Source: Heterostelium multicystogenum (lineage: Eukaryota; Evosea; Eumycetozoa; Acytosteliales; Acytosteliaceae). From it: 58,720 nt of DNA. The stretch's first letter is position 1; the number at the start of each line of letters is the position of its first letter. Position numbers and translations under genes: made by a program. The notes beneath the pieces are model-generated. The model searched no databases and had not been told where the DNA came from. It saw only the letters and a list, made by a program, of their open reading frames with translations. This document shows, piece by piece, positions 1-11,551 of this stretch. The stretch covers positions 1 to 58,720 of the forward strand of contig RCNN01000198.1 in the NCBI GenBank assembly GCA_003667245.1. The letters are read 5' to 3'.

Positions 1-1628
1 GTCTATCTTCAATCACTGTCAGCAGAAAATCAAAGCTTTCATAATGGAAACATGAAATTTAAATGACGATTCCTCCTTGGAAGTTTCCAGCTCAGAGGTT
101 CAGTTCAACAGTCCATTTTCTTTCTCTGGCCAATCTAAATTAACTTCAGATTTAGATTCAGTCATTTCTTTGAATGGCGTAGCCAAAGGTATAATGTCTG
201 GAAAATCCAAGTTCTCTGTGACCCAGTCTACTCTAAACATTGATCATTCTGCAATCTTAAACCTCACTGATCAAAGTAAACTCGAGATTTTTTAATGGCA
301 TGCTAAATATAAACGGTTTACTCTCCTACAGAGCACAAGCAGTGAAATTGTAACTATTCAAAGTTTCAGTTCAGGTCTCTGGAGAAAAGGAAATAGTGGA
401 CTTTTCAACTTGCATGATAAGTCAACTTTTGCTCTTGCAAACAGCTCTCTTTTATCAATCAATGGAAACTTCAATGTTTCCTCTTCATCTATAGAGATAA
501 AGAACGGTCAATTTCAATTTACAAAAGGAAGGTCAGCTTTCTTTGAGTACTGGAAACCTCAACAACGAAGACTCATTCAACATAATTGGTAAATTGGTTT
601 TAAAGGCAAACACATTGTTTAGTAATAAGGAGAAGGGTGTTGTTCAAGTATATTCCAATATTGAAGGTGATAGTGATTCAAACATCATTGAAAATTAATG
701 GACAATTTAATTTTAATGGAGAATACCAACCAATTTCGTTGATGTAAGTTTATTCAAATCAAAGTTATTGAACAATCGAAACTTATATATTTTCTCTCAA
801 GAAATTTATCAATAGAGGTCAAAGCAATTTTTTATTCATCAAAACTACAGAGTAATATATTCTCCATTCCATCTGGTCGTATTGATTTAAGTAAATCTGT
901 TATTACTGCTGGTATCTTCTCCATCAACGGTGGATCGATTACTGGTGAGAGTGGCACTATTAATGGAGATGTATTGCATGAATCAGGATCACTTGGCTCA
1001 GATCAAAATGCTTCAACTATCAACATCTCTGGAAATTGCAATCAAAATAGTAACTCTGAAACTAATGTTTTTCGTTGATGTAGATAGCAACACCAAAGTA
1101 TTTCCATGAGTATGTATTGATAATATATATCTCTCCTTTTTTCTATAACTGAATACTAATAATTGTATTGAAAAACAATAGTTTAATGTTGGAAAGAATA
1201 TTAATTTCAATGGAACTTTGACGGTTACTTTAAATCAAGAGAATATTGGCAGCTTGGTAGAAGTAGGAAATATAACCTTAATGAAATATACATCCTTTTC
1301 TGGTAACTTTAGTGGTGTTAAAATCAGAGTATTTAATCCCTCAACCGGAGAAAAGAAAGATGTTGATAGTCAGTGTATCTCTTTGAATACTGGGGGAAGT
1401 TCTTTGTCGCTTCTTGTTAATAGTGCCGACTCATGTAGACCAAAAGATGACCCTGTATTCGATAACACTAAAAATAGAACCATTTTAATGGCTACTCTAG
1501 TATCTGTGTGCATAGTTCTAGCGATTTCGACTGCTGTATTAATTTGGAAAAGACATTCAATTGCCACTTTCTTAAAGATCAGGAGAGAGTCTAGACTCAT
1601 GAGACAGTCGATGAATAGTCGGTTTTAA
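1..1628 (+). CDS. Repetitive surface protein with C-terminal membrane anchor, 3' part only
   Basis: The gene enters the window from the left and ends at the stop at 1628. Several frame-broken segments (77-295, 410-592, about 600-700, 1218-1628) share short degenerate repeats rich in Ser and Asn with alternating hydrophobic residues, such as LEVSSSEVQFNSPFSFSGQS and INGNFNVSSSSIEIKNGQF. This pattern suggests a beta-helix or other beta-strand-repeat ectodomain. The last segment carries a single transmembrane stretch at about 1483-1551 (TILMATLVSVCIVLAISTAV), followed by a short basic cytoplasmic tail, so the topology is type I. AT-rich intron-like stretches lie near 735-800 and 1105-1185. The family is not recognised beyond a generic adhesin-like surface protein. 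The number of frame breaks would also fit a decaying gene. The signal peptide and true start lie outside the window. Confidence 0.5.
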
Positions 1629-1679
1629 ATAATTATTTATTATTTATTATATTATAGTTTAATAAAAATTATCCTAGGA

Positions 1680-1700
1680 GATAACTTTTCGAAAGTTATC
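1680..1700. repeat. Short perfect inverted repeat in a convergent spacer
   Basis: The arms GATAACTTT and AAAGTTATC flank a 3-nt centre. It sits between the stop of the membrane protein (1628, plus) and the stop of the methyltransferase (1774, minus). A 3'-end hairpin is possible. No function is shown. Confidence 0.5.
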
Positions 1701-1773
1701 ATGAAAAGTAATGATAAACAATCTTTTTGATACTTTTATTATCACCTATATTGTAAGTTTTATTAGCTTGATT

Positions 1774-2924
1774 TTAAGGCTTAAAGACTGTTACAAAATC
1801 CACATCAAATGGAGGTTCTTGAGCTTCTTTGTGAATTTTATAGATAACAGGTACTTGGTTTTCATTGATGCTTTTAAGGATCTTTGGTGAAGCTAAGGTC
1901 TTGTATGTATTCTGTTGGTTCTTCTATCTAGATGTCATTAGGTTTTAATGAGTGGCATAACAGGATTCAGTTTTTCTTGAGAAGTTACATTAGTTTTGAT
2001 AGTATCATAAAATACACAAGATCCAGAACAAGAGAGATTATCTACCATGTTTAACAACTTAGTTATTTCTTCTCTCTCGATATAGGGGAGCAATCCTTCA
2101 AGGATCCAGCATGTTCTTTTGTTGCAGATTATATCCAGTCTGGTGCAATTGTTTTGACCATTCACAAGTTTGAGTTAAATCAGACCAGATATGGATGTTC
2201 TTAGCTTTTGATATCTTTGGAATATCAATCAATCTCATCAAGAATATACTTCTTATAAATCAAGACATCTTTGAAATCGACCTCCCAAAATGGTGTTTTC
2301 TTTGAATGGTAAACGATATGCTCTTGAATCAAGACCTGCTCCTAATATCACAAACTGATCAAACCATCGGTGATCCTTTCTTTAATGAAATCATCAATGT
2401 ATTTTGTTCTAAAACAATGTATGAAGAATGAGACCAGCAGATGTAAGAAGGGTCCATTTCATCATTGGTGATTGTGAATGTAAAACATATTTCTTTAAAT
2501 CTTCAAATGAAAGATTTGTTGGAAATCCAATTTTAGAAAGAATCATCTCTCTGTACATTTCATCTTCAAAAGAACCTGGTTCCAATTCATTAAGCTTATC
2601 CATTGCATTTGAAACAATTACAGGACATTCATCAGAATTACAGAAATAAAATGAATACCTAAATATTTTTATCATTATTAGAACTAATGTTGCTGGAAAA
2701 ATGACAATATTTAAACTTACGGATCATAAATTAAGATATCTTTAAATTCATCCAAAAGATTAGGAAGAGAAGGTTGAAAGTATTTTCTTAATGGTTTCAG
2801 CTAATTCTTTTACTGACTTATCAGAGGTTGGATCATTTAGAACCTTTCCAACAAAAGCATTAGTAATGAATAATCTTGATGAACAAACAAAGATGGATGA
2901 ACTTGGAACTTGTATTTTTTCCAT
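1774..2924 (-). CDS. SAM-dependent methyltransferase, LCMT/UPF0677-like, copy 1 (frame-broken)
   Basis: The start is the ATG at 2924 (MEKIQVPSSSIFVCSS). The first exon ends at 2721, a 62-nt GT-AG intron spans 2659-2720, and the second exon includes the clean segment 2409-2658 (EDEMYREMILSKIGFPTNLS). Motif I of the methyltransferase fold, LGAGLDSRAYR, follows at about 2325-2355 and is typical of the leucine-carboxyl-methyltransferase-like family (TIGR00027/PF04072), which binds S-adenosylmethionine. The substrate is unknown. The protein is colinear with the copy at 11824-12984, which runs in the opposite direction. The frame is lost at the T run before DQFVILGAG (three T where four are needed), near 2220-2260, and several times at about 1860-1950, where an in-frame stop also appears. 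This copy is more damaged at its C-terminus than the other, so it may be a pseudogene. The end matches the paralogue's Phe-Lys-Pro-stop. Confidence 0.75.
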
Positions 2925-4391
2925 GAGACAGTAATGTAATTTGAGAGAATATATAACAAATAAATTAAAAATGATTTGAATTTGTATTATTGAATATTTA
3001 TATATATATATTTATTTATTTAACTTCTTGATTTACTTTCATGTTTTATTAGTATAGTTTGTAAATACTCTATGACATCAACATTTATAAATATCGGGGA
3101 GAAGACCAATAGTGAATGATACTAAAATAAAATTTTACAATGGATTTCGTAATGCTAAAATGGGTTTACAACCTTTTTGAAAGATAACAAGATCTCTATC
3201 TAACAATTGGATAATAATAACCCATTTCATCCATTGTTCATTCGCAATTGGTTTTTTTAAACACCATCTTTACTTAAATTAAAATTCAAAAATTAAGAAG
3301 GTGAAGTCTACCCATAGAAAGAATGATGTATAGTGGCTGGTTTTATTAAAACTATAGATTAAATGTATAAACGTTGATTTGTAGCAATATATTAAATTTC
3401 TTAAATATCTATTTTATTATTATTATTATTATTACATTAATAATAGTTATTATTTATATGTAATATTTATAATGAATTCTAAAATTTATAATGGATTTAG
3501 ATCTTATCCTTTGACATTTTAAGAGTTTCTATAGAAGAGCTTTTAAACATTAATTTATTGATTGAAGTAAATAAATAGAGATTCTTCAACTGAATATCCA
3601 TGAATAGGAAAACTGTACAGTTACCATGAAGGATCTTGGGAAACTAAAAGTGTAACCGTATAGCGGAATGGTGGTATTAGACTACCTTATATAACATTTA
3701 ATTGTGATCTTTACTATCTTTCAACCAGGTTTATTTTTTGTTATCAAAGTACTTATAGAGTTTCTTAGTGACCTCCACTTCCAATATCCTTCCCTATAGG
3801 GAAAGTTTTTAAATATTTTTCTTTTTTTGAACTTCATGTATTGATTACATAATAGTATCAAACAAAGTAGATTCACCTCTAAATATTCATCATCAATAAC
3901 TCTTATTTTAAGTATCGCCCCATTGCCTTTTGGATGCTCATTACAACATCAAGCATTAGAAAAAGATTTTTTTAACATTGCAATCTATTGAGCAATTCCA
4001 AATGATAATAGGATAATATATTCGATACAATTTGTTTTAAATGAAATTGTAATATTATCCATTTTTGTTAAAAATTAAAAAATTAGTGTGAGCATCATTT
4101 CTACGTGTTTTGTCGCCATTTCCAATAGCACTATGTAAAATCAAATATATTTTGGTCAAACGATGCTTTGGAATGTGTGGGGTGTGAATTTGCATTGGAA
4201 TTCAGATTTTTTAATTTTTTTGTTAAAAATAAACTTGGATTCAAATATTATTATAAGTAATTTATTTTTGGAATACATGGAATCATTCTATCAGGCCAAT
4301 GGTTTAGTATAAATAGGAATGTAAAAGTTGGTTAATCATTCAACAAAACATATAAGCTTAATTGTATACTATTAAAAACAATAGATAAAAA
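2925..4391. other. AT-rich intergenic stretch
   Basis: This is the spacer between two divergently transcribed genes (methyltransferase leftward, epimerase-like rightward), so it should hold both promoters. It contains an ATT microsatellite at about 3417-3435 and many A/T runs. I see no open frame with protein-like composition and no RNA gene. Confidence 0.6.
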
Positions 4392-5351
4392 ATGTCATCT
4401 GTATTAATTCTTGGTGCAACTGGAGCCATCGGATTCGATGTTTCTCTTGCATTTTTAAATCATGGATTCAAGGTCTATGGTCTTGCTAGAAATCAAGAAA
4501 AAGCAAACTTTTTTGCTTCAGAACGAAAGTAAATATTATTCTTTTTTTTTATATAAAATATTTTATTTTATACTAATTGATTGTAATAGTTGTTCCAATT
4601 ATTGCTAGTGGTTCTGATGTTGATGTATGGTCTCCAATTGCTGAGAAAGTTGATGTTGTCATTGAAGCTGTTGGTGATTTTACCAAATCCATCCACATCC
4701 GACATAATTTTACTCAAAACTAAAAGAGCTCTCAGCCAAAAGACAGGATTTGCTTGTAATTTATACTTCTGGAGGTATGGTATATGGACACCATGGTGAG
4801 GAGCTTGTTGATGAAAACACCCGAAAGAAAGAGGTCAATGCCCTTATTTCTGGTAGAATCAAAATAGAAAATGAGTATCTCTCCATTGGAGCAGTTGTAA
4901 TCCAGCCATCTTTCGTTTATGGAAGAAAAGGTTCAGCATCAGCAATTTACTTTACAACAGCCACCTCACATACAGGTGAAATTACCTTATTTGGAGATTC
5001 GAACCAATACCGTTCATTTATCCATTCAATTGATTTGGCCCAGGTTTTATTTACTTGCAGCTTTGAAAGGAAAAGCTCTTCGTGGCCAAGTTTTAATTGC
5101 AAATGCCTACAATCACAATACAGGAGACTTAGTAAGAGAGATTGCCAAGATTGCCAAGGTCGAAGTTAAATCTGTTAACTTTTTAAGCTCCACCAGATGA
5201 TAATTTCTTTGCCAAAATCCTCTCTGTCTCCTCAAAGTTGTCCTCCAAAAAAGCTGAAAGCTTATTAGGATGGAAGCCAACTCAGCCATCTCTCCTCGAC
5301 TCAATGGAAAGATACTACCAAGCATGGGTACTTTCAAAGCCACAACAATAA
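4392..5351 (+). CDS. NAD(P)-binding epimerase/atypical short-chain dehydrogenase-like protein
   Basis: Exon 1 starts at 4392 with the Rossmann nucleotide-binding loop LGATGAIG right after the first strand (MSSVLI). A GT-AG intron runs from about 4529 to 4589. The second exon reads through SDVDVWSPIAEKVDVVIEAV, NPSTSDIILLK, VIYTSGGMVYGHHG and QPSFVYGRKGSASAIYF to the C-terminal LLGWKPTQPSLLDSMERYYQ. This order (Gly-rich loop, strand with TSG, then a YG pattern, C-terminal LGWKP) is that of extended or atypical SDR / NAD-dependent epimerase proteins. The classical YxxxK pair is not clear. The frame shifts at a T6 run (4509-4514), near 4684, near 4720 and at a T5 run (5179-5183), yet the protein remains conserved in sense, which favours sequencing errors over decay. 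The substrate is unknown. Confidence 0.7.
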
Positions 5352-5693
5352 TGGTTTTTAAACAGTAGTTTTAAAATAAATGAAATCTTTTCAAAGATTA
5401 GATCTTTTGGTTAATAAAAAATAAATAAAAATTGATTCCAAAGAGAATTTCAAAGGTGATATCACCAATAAAACAAAATATGATTCATTGAGTTTTAGGT
5501 TGTAAATATAAATAGTTCAATTTTTCAATAGCCAGATGCCTATTTCAAATTAATATCTGATGTCAAAATTTTTTAGTTTTAAAAACGACAAATTAAAAAA
5601 ACGAGGAATGGACTAATTAGATCATTTGAATCGAAAGAATGAGCGAAAAATACAAAATAATAACAATAATAATAATAATGAGAAATTGGTAGA
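5352..5693. other. Intergenic, nothing recognised
   Basis: AT-rich spacer between two same-direction genes, with polyadenylation-like AATAAA runs just after 5351. Nothing else is seen. Confidence 0.6.
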
Positions 5694-6287
5694 TGAATCA
5701 ATCAGCAGCTCAAAATGAAGTTGTAGATCAAGATCAAAAACCAACAACAGAACCAGTTACATTGGGTGAATCTGTCAACCCAAATACAAATGATAACTTG
5801 AAAAGAAACTAAAGTACTCAATTGGATGAAAGATATGTTGAATAAAGAGATCAAGAGGATTAAAGATCAAGGTGGCTAAATGCATTCCTTTTGAAGTATG
5901 TAGTATATTCATCTTCAACTTCATATAATCTTATGACCTAACAATAAATAACTTTCCAATACAACCATTAGGTTAAGAACACAGGTATCGTAAAAGAAGA
6001 AGATGGAACTATAATTAACAGAATGAAGTAAAGGACAACCTTTAAACTTTGACCAAGTTATTGAGATTTTGATATCTGAATCTACTGAATGCCCTCACAA
6101 GAAAGGTTATCATTTCATCAATGTATGTGCACCTGTGCCAATAGTGAATGTATAATTAATTTACTGATCATTGCTATCTTATATCTAGGTCCTTTTATTT
6201 ACACGTAAACCAGTTCCCTATATCATTCCATATATTTATTTGAAGACAGAGCAAAAACAAGTTAACCGATTGGATATTTTACAATGA
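5694..6287 (+). CDS. Unrecognised small protein, frame-broken
   Basis: An ATG at 5694 opens an N-terminal region rich in Gln, Asn and Glu (MNQSAAQNEVVDQDQKPTTE). After a one-base shift in an A run near 5802 the frame continues as KVLNWMKDMLNKEIKRIKDQ and WLNAFLLK. A GT-AG intron (about 5896-5971) is followed by KNTGIVKEEDGTIINRMK and, after a further shift, NFDQVIEILISESTECPHKK. A second intron (about 6148-6189) precedes a C-terminus ending at 6287. The recovered segments have ordinary protein composition and intron placement, so a gene is likely, but I do not recognise the family. Confidence 0.4.
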
Positions 6288-6428
6288 TAATTTTAATGAG
6301 AAGTCAACACAAAATCAATCAGTTTGAAAATGTATAAATTAAATATGAATTAATGGTAACTGCTACACCATATATATTATTACTTTATTATTGTCTCCTG
6401 ACTTGACTGTCTGTCGCGACGGTGTAGT

Positions 6429-7816
6429 TTACGATGTTGGTGTTTCCTTCAATGATAATTCTTCAAACATATCACTCTCTTTCTTTCTTATCAGGTCAAT
6501 AAAATCTCTTATTCTATCGGATGAGTTCAACTGCTCTTGCTGCAGCTGTAGGAGGTCTTTTTGTTGTTGTATTTGATGTTGCTGAGTTGGTTCTCTGTTG
6601 TGATTGTGGCAATTTTGGTTGATACTACTGTTGTTGTTTTGATTATTGTTAATGATACAACTGCTGTCAATGGTTGAAGCTGTAATTCTCTGCCTTTGTC
6701 TTTCCTTCACCAATTTGTAATTGAATTGGTATAAAAATATGATGTAAAAGAAATGGAAACAAGAGAAATCTGGCCATAATACATTTAGGAAATTGCTACT
6801 ACTAAAACATGATTGCCACAACATGAAATCACTGAGACGATACTCTCCAGATGTTCTTACTAAAATATCTAAATCCTCTTCAATATATAAACATTTTTCA
6901 AATAAATTCTGATCTATATCCCTGTGTAATGCAATGTTAGCAAGTCCTTCCTTTGATGTAATCGTTCGATGAATCATCTGGAACAAAGTTACTTACTCTG
7001 TTTTAATAACATTGTCTTCCACGCCTTTGGAAAGAGTTTTCAATTGAATGTATCATCTCTTCATGTGAAGTATATGACATACAAATATTTAATAATGCCC
7101 TAGAAATTCATAAGTAGATTAGAATAACTATTATCTAATATATGTGATATGGGTGCTACCTACTTTGTATTTGACTCTGTTGCTTTGACAGCTTTTGCTA
7201 AAATGATTTTCGTTTTCTCGGGAATGTGGGAGATGTCTCCGACGATTCTGATTCTAACACCTAGTTTCTGTAGTTTGTGTGAACGTGAAATTACTTCGCC
7301 AAATTTCTGGTTGGCCAATTCCATCAGGTAGTTGACTTCGTGCTGTGGTCTCTTAAAGTTCTCAATGGAGAATGCATACACACTGATAATCTGTACACCC
7401 AATGCCAACCCCCACTGACACAAATCCAACATCTTTGTAAAACCAAGCTTGTGACCCTCGGAAGTGTCTATATGCTGCTTACGTGCAAAACGTCTATTGC
7501 CATCCATGATAACTCCAATATGTCTAGGAATAACACCACATTGTAGAATAGAGCTAAACAAGCTGAAATTCTTTAAATACAACCAATCGTTTACACTACT
7601 ATATATACTACTAAAATATGAAAAAACACCACCATTACTGCTAATATCTGTACTATTACTCTGTTGTTCTTGTTGCTGCTGTTGTTGTGGTTGTTGTTGT
7701 AGTTGTTGTTTTTGCTTTAGTTTCTTTTCATCTTTTGAATTTGATTCTATAACTTTATTTGTCTTTCTATCGATGACATTATGTTGAACAGTGATGAGTT
7801 TATTCTTCATTGACAT
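6429..7816 (-). CDS. DHDDS: Dehydrodolichyl diphosphate synthase (cis-prenyltransferase)
   Basis: This enzyme adds isopentenyl units to farnesyl diphosphate to make the dolichol precursor for ER protein glycosylation. The start is the ATG at 7816. After a Gln-rich insert, the catalytic loop HIGVIMDGNRRFARK with its essential Asp appears at about residues 100-115, then ISVYAFSIENFKRP. A GT-AG intron follows exon 1 near 7160. The last exon (from about 6980) has LDILVRTSGEYRLSDFMLWQ, the C-terminal substrate-binding signature of the family, followed by VLWPDF as in animal DHDDS and a long Gln/Asn-rich tail to 6429. The frame slips in an A4 run near 7040. The second intron is odd: the donor at 6995 needs either a 19-nt or a 46-nt intron. 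Eukaryotic DHDDS usually works with an NgBR/Nus1 partner, which is not seen here. Confidence 0.88.
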
Positions 7817-8283
7817 CTTTGAATATTATTATAATAGTATAATATTTAGCTAACTCATAGAATTATATTGTATTGTATTGAATTGCTAGTTATTATTTAT
7901 TAATATTAATAAAGAAATCAATGCAAATAAGAACGACCATTTCAATCTGCTAGCATGTCGGTTTTATAAAAAAAAGGTTTGACTCAAAATTTAAATTAAA
8001 ATAAAATGAGAGAAATCGGGTCAAAGTGAAGTGAGCTTGGTGAATCACTTTTGGTAAAAGTGTCTGATTCATTTGTATGACTCACCAGACCCCTAACATC
8101 GTATTTGTACTGTTAAATAGATTGATAGAAGATTGATGGTATGTATAGTTGTAGTAGAAGTAGTAGTAGTAGTATAGTTCAAATAATACAATAGTTTTCA
8201 AATTTATTTTATAAGAAATAAAATTGGAGTGTTGTTGTTGTGCCTGTTTCTTGCTTTATGACTCCATACTACTATTGTTGCTG
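7817..8283. other. Spacer upstream of DHDDS, with hairpin region
   Basis: The spacer between the Spc25 stop and the DHDDS start (both minus strand). It holds a TAG microsatellite at about 8149-8175 and the nested inverted repeat at 8038-8087. The DHDDS promoter must lie here. No open frame is convincing. Confidence 0.55.
8038..8087. repeat. Nested inverted repeats, candidate structured element
   Basis: An outer pair TGGTGA (8038-8043) and TCACCA (8082-8087) encloses the pair GAATC (8042-8046) and GATTC (8066-8070), which in turn encloses CACTTTT and AAAAGTG around a GGT loop (8046-8062). The outer and middle arms overlap by two bases, so they may form alternative folds. It lies about 220 nt upstream of the DHDDS start. 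Confidence 0.4.
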
Positions 8284-9362
8284 TTATGGTGGTTGTTTTT
8301 GGTTGCTGTTGCTATATAAATTTACAAAGGAAGTTCGAATAGATTTAATAAAAGCAGACAAGTGGTTCTGTTCATTGAGTGTATCTATTAGACTGTTGAT
8401 AGTTGGGATTGAAGGTTCACATCTCACCAGCCTATAGGTATTGCCTTCACAATCAATCTTGACTGAAAATACTCTATCGGACTGTGTTCTATCTATTAGT
8501 TTAAAATTAAATTCAATACCATCTATTCAAATTGTAATCAAGTGGTCAGTCATGTATCCGATCGGTAATTATAATAGTGTATACAATTGTTTTAATAATC
8601 ATACCATGTGAAACCTTTTATATCCAAACCCAGAAACTCTCTAAAATACGATAAATTCTTGTTTATGAAATACAGCTGTTTGTTGTTGTCCGACTCTGTT
8701 TGGTTTGTCGATTGCTGTGTCTCGTGTACTTCTCGCTGTTCATCGCGTAGCAATCCAGTCAAGTGCTGGACTGTGGGTGGCAACATATCTTGTCGCTCCT
8801 TCAACTCATTGATTTGATCGATAAATGATTGTATATCTGCGCGCTGTCTCTCGATAACTAAAATTAATTAGTATACCAACTCTTTAGGGTCACAAGATCG
8901 ATCTTTGTCTTAAAAAGTCATACTTTGTTTCGAATGTTCGTCGGCTTGTTTAAAGAATAGTTCTTCATTGTTAAGATCATCAATTGTCTCTCTGAGCTTG
9001 GTGGTTGTTGTAAAGTGAGCGATCTTGTTCTTTCTGAGGGTGTCGAGGTGCTCTGATTTCCATTGGTCGACACAATCCTCTATTCTCTTCATTTCATTGA
9101 TGACACTCTCCAGATAGGATTCAGGTATATCAGGTTGTTGTTGTTGTTGTTGCATTGGTTTCTGAGACTTGCCCATCTGTGAAGCAATCATACTGTCATA
9201 ATTGTTGTTGTTATTACTATGGATCGGATTGGTTGTAGTTGTACTATTTAAAAGGGACGCAGTGAAAGGCTGTTGATTTCCAATGGTTGACTGATAGTAT
9301 GTCGATCTCATATGTTGATTGACTTGTGAATTGAAATTGATACTACTATTATTGAATGACAT
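8284..9362 (-). CDS. spc25: Kinetochore protein Spc25 (NDC80 complex)
   Basis: Spc25 pairs with Spc24 at the inner end of the NDC80 complex that links kinetochores to microtubules. Exon 1 (9362-8924) has an Asn/Gln-rich head and then a coiled coil (ESYLESVINEMKRIEDCVDQ onward). A 66-nt GT-AG intron spans 8858-8923. Exon 2 continues the coil (IIERQRADIQSFIDQINELK) and ends in FREFLGLDIKGF. After a second intron (about 8523-8600) the globular RWD-type domain reads EFNFKLIDRTQSDRVFSV, LVRCEPSIPTINSLIDTLNE and LSAFIKSIRTSF, the conserved Spc25 C-terminal pattern (PF08234), up to the stop at 8284. The total, about 300 residues, is somewhat longer than animal Spc25 because of the low-complexity head. 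The second splice junction is phase-ambiguous. Confidence 0.85.
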
Positions 9363-10019
9363 TTCTTCTCTTTGTTCTATTCACTTCTTATTTGATTTTA
9401 TTACCAATTACTGGCTATATATATTGATTTAATTATCACAAATAAGATAAGATACTATACTTCCATCATTCTTGTGTATAAAGTTTGATCATTTTCGAAA
9501 TTGCGCCAAAATCATATTCAGTTGAACAACCACTTTTTAAATTTAGACCTACCATCCCCCTTTTGTTTTTTTTATTTTTGTAGTTCATTTATCTTTGAGA
9601 AATGTCTCCAGCAAACTCAGAGCTAATAATTTAATTTTTTAGGTCCTTTCCCTTCCTCATTTTAGGATAAGTTAAATTCAACAATGGAATAGTTGATCTA
9701 CTTCTTTGAACCAGTTTTAGTGTACATCCTTCCTAATTGGGATTTTGCACTCACTCACTCAATCACCCAATACAATCACCCAATACAATCACTTTTTGGT
9801 AACTAAATTTTAATTTGTATTTATTTTATTTCGAATTAAATAGATAAACTTTATAGTTTAATAATATTATTATTATTTGCACATTCTTATTTTTCCATTT
9901 CATAATTTCATATACATAGCAAATATTATTATATACATTTACCATTTCTATTTTATTTGTATTGTTTATTTCTTTTTATTCTTTGGATTTATTTAAATTT
10001 AAACTCGACCAAATTTTAA
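9363..10019. other. AT-rich intergenic stretch with short tandem repeat
   Basis: A divergent spacer between Spc25 (minus) and the next plus-strand gene, so it should contain both promoters. At 9761-9792 the 13-nt unit AATCACCCAATAC occurs two and a half times. Nothing else is recognised. Confidence 0.6.
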
Positions 10020-11232
10020 TTTGTAAAATGATGGAACACTTGCACCAGATTTCTATGGTATTGGTACCCCTGCACCAGATGAAGATAAAATTGAGACATT
10101 GAAAGTATTACACAAAATCTCATGCTTCAATGCCATAAGCGGAGTTGATTTGATCAAGTCAAAGTCCGATAAGACATTTGAGAAAATGATCTTAACGAAG
10201 ATTAAACCTAAATACCTTCAATGCTTAGGAAAAACAGCTCCTCCTACTTTGCCAGATCAATTCCTTCCCATTTTGGAGGATTATCATAATTGGTTTAAAA
10301 AAGTAGGAAAAATATATTTGCCACTTGTTCTCTTCAAAAAGAATTTTCGCCATCATAGAGTCAACGAAAAAATAATTCAAGGAAATCTTATTCATTTCCT
10401 GAATACTTCGGAAAAAGAAGGAAAATTAGTAATATCTTTATAATTATTACATAATGTCATTAAACTAATATATTCTTTTATTACTATTAGGTTTATCCAA
10501 TAGTAATGTCATTCATAAGAAATTATCATTACCAAACTTTGTTGGAAGACTACATGCCAGAAAATGAGATGTGGGCTGACCAATACTATAGATACTTGGT
10601 AACTCTAAACAGGATAAGACCTTCTCTATCACAAGGAGCCACTTACCATGATATATCTAAGTACATATGCAACTTGAAGCATAAGTTTGAAGTGTTAGAT
10701 ATAAAATGGTTTAAACAAGCTATTGAAAATGAAACCCAGAGAATTGCAATGGGAGCAGAGGGAGATGATTTTATCAATAACCTAGTGCATACAGATAGCT
10801 TGAATCCAGAATTCATCTCTCAAATCATCGAAGAATACAGAAGACGTGATTCCTCAGGACTACAGTTTGTTTCTACTTCATACTGTAACTGCCAAGCCAA
10901 ATGCAGATGTCACATATTCCAAACAACCTTATCTTTTCTATGTAATAGATAGCGATCCATCTAAAATGAGTGATTCCAAAGTCATTGACGAAAACCACAT
11001 ATTTAATTTGATGGTAATGACAGAAGTTGATAAAAAAAAAGGCTGCAATACTATTCCTTTCGTTTGACAAAAAACGTGGGTCTATATGTTTTTCAAACAA
11101 TCCGATGGAAATTAAACTCTCATCTCAAAAGAGTGGTAAGTTGGAAATTAAATCATTCAAGTTTACTACTACTGAATCACTAATTTCCTTTATTGTTCAG
11201 CTGACCAAGAAATCTAAGATAACAAATATTTA
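10020..11232 (+). CDS. Unrecognised protein, frame-broken
   Basis: A coding run can be followed from about 10025 (LAPDFYGIGTPAPDEDKIE) through 10099-10430 (HKISCFNAISGVDLIKSKSD, FKKVGKIYLPLVLFKKNFRH). A short intron follows (about 10430-10491), then 10506-10860 (ENEMWADQYYRYLVTLNRIR, KWFKQAIENETQRIAMGAEG). After a frame break near 10860 it continues as YLFYVIDSDPSKMSDSKVID and, after an A9 run near 11032, AAILFLSFDKKRGSICFSNN, ending at 11232. The A9 run and another run break the frame. Composition is globular, with no membrane segment and no low-complexity insert. I do not recognise the family. It may be dictyostelid-specific. Confidence 0.5.
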
Positions 11233-11289
11233 ATAATTTAGAAGTTATAGTTTTGTTCATCAAAAGACTTAAACAAATCAAAATAACTG

Positions 11290-11551
11290 ATTTTATTGTA
11301 TCATTAGTGGAAGATTTTCAACTACACTCTCGTTATGGTGATACTTCAATTTTTCAACTCCAATAAAAATAAATCATATTACCTCTGGGGATGACTTTAA
11401 CTTTCGGTTCTTGTTCATGTTGTTGTAGCACGGTATCTAACTCTTCAATCGATACTATTGAAAAATATTCACAGTGAAGATCATGAGATTCACCACCAAA
11501 AAGGAAATAAATGAAGTTACTTAATTGATCATCAAAAAAATCACAAACCAA
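11290..11551 (-). CDS. Possible small gene, unrecognised
   Basis: An ATG at 11551 opens a 65-codon frame (EELDTVLQQHEQEPKVKVIP near its end). A possible donor after the proline-arginine codons and an acceptor near 11340 would extend it by HHNESVVENLPLMIQ to a stop near 11300. It lies between convergent and divergent neighbours in an AT-rich spacer. Chance is not excluded. Confidence 0.25.

Noticed and set aside
7464..7787. Plus-strand Cys/Phe-rich frame that looks like a metallothionein-type protein
   Set aside because: It is the antisense of the Gln-rich tract in the cis-prenyltransferase gene.
9761..9792. Spaced direct repeats that might suggest a CRISPR-like array
   Set aside because: It is a 13-nt tandem repeat with no spacers, in a eukaryotic genome.
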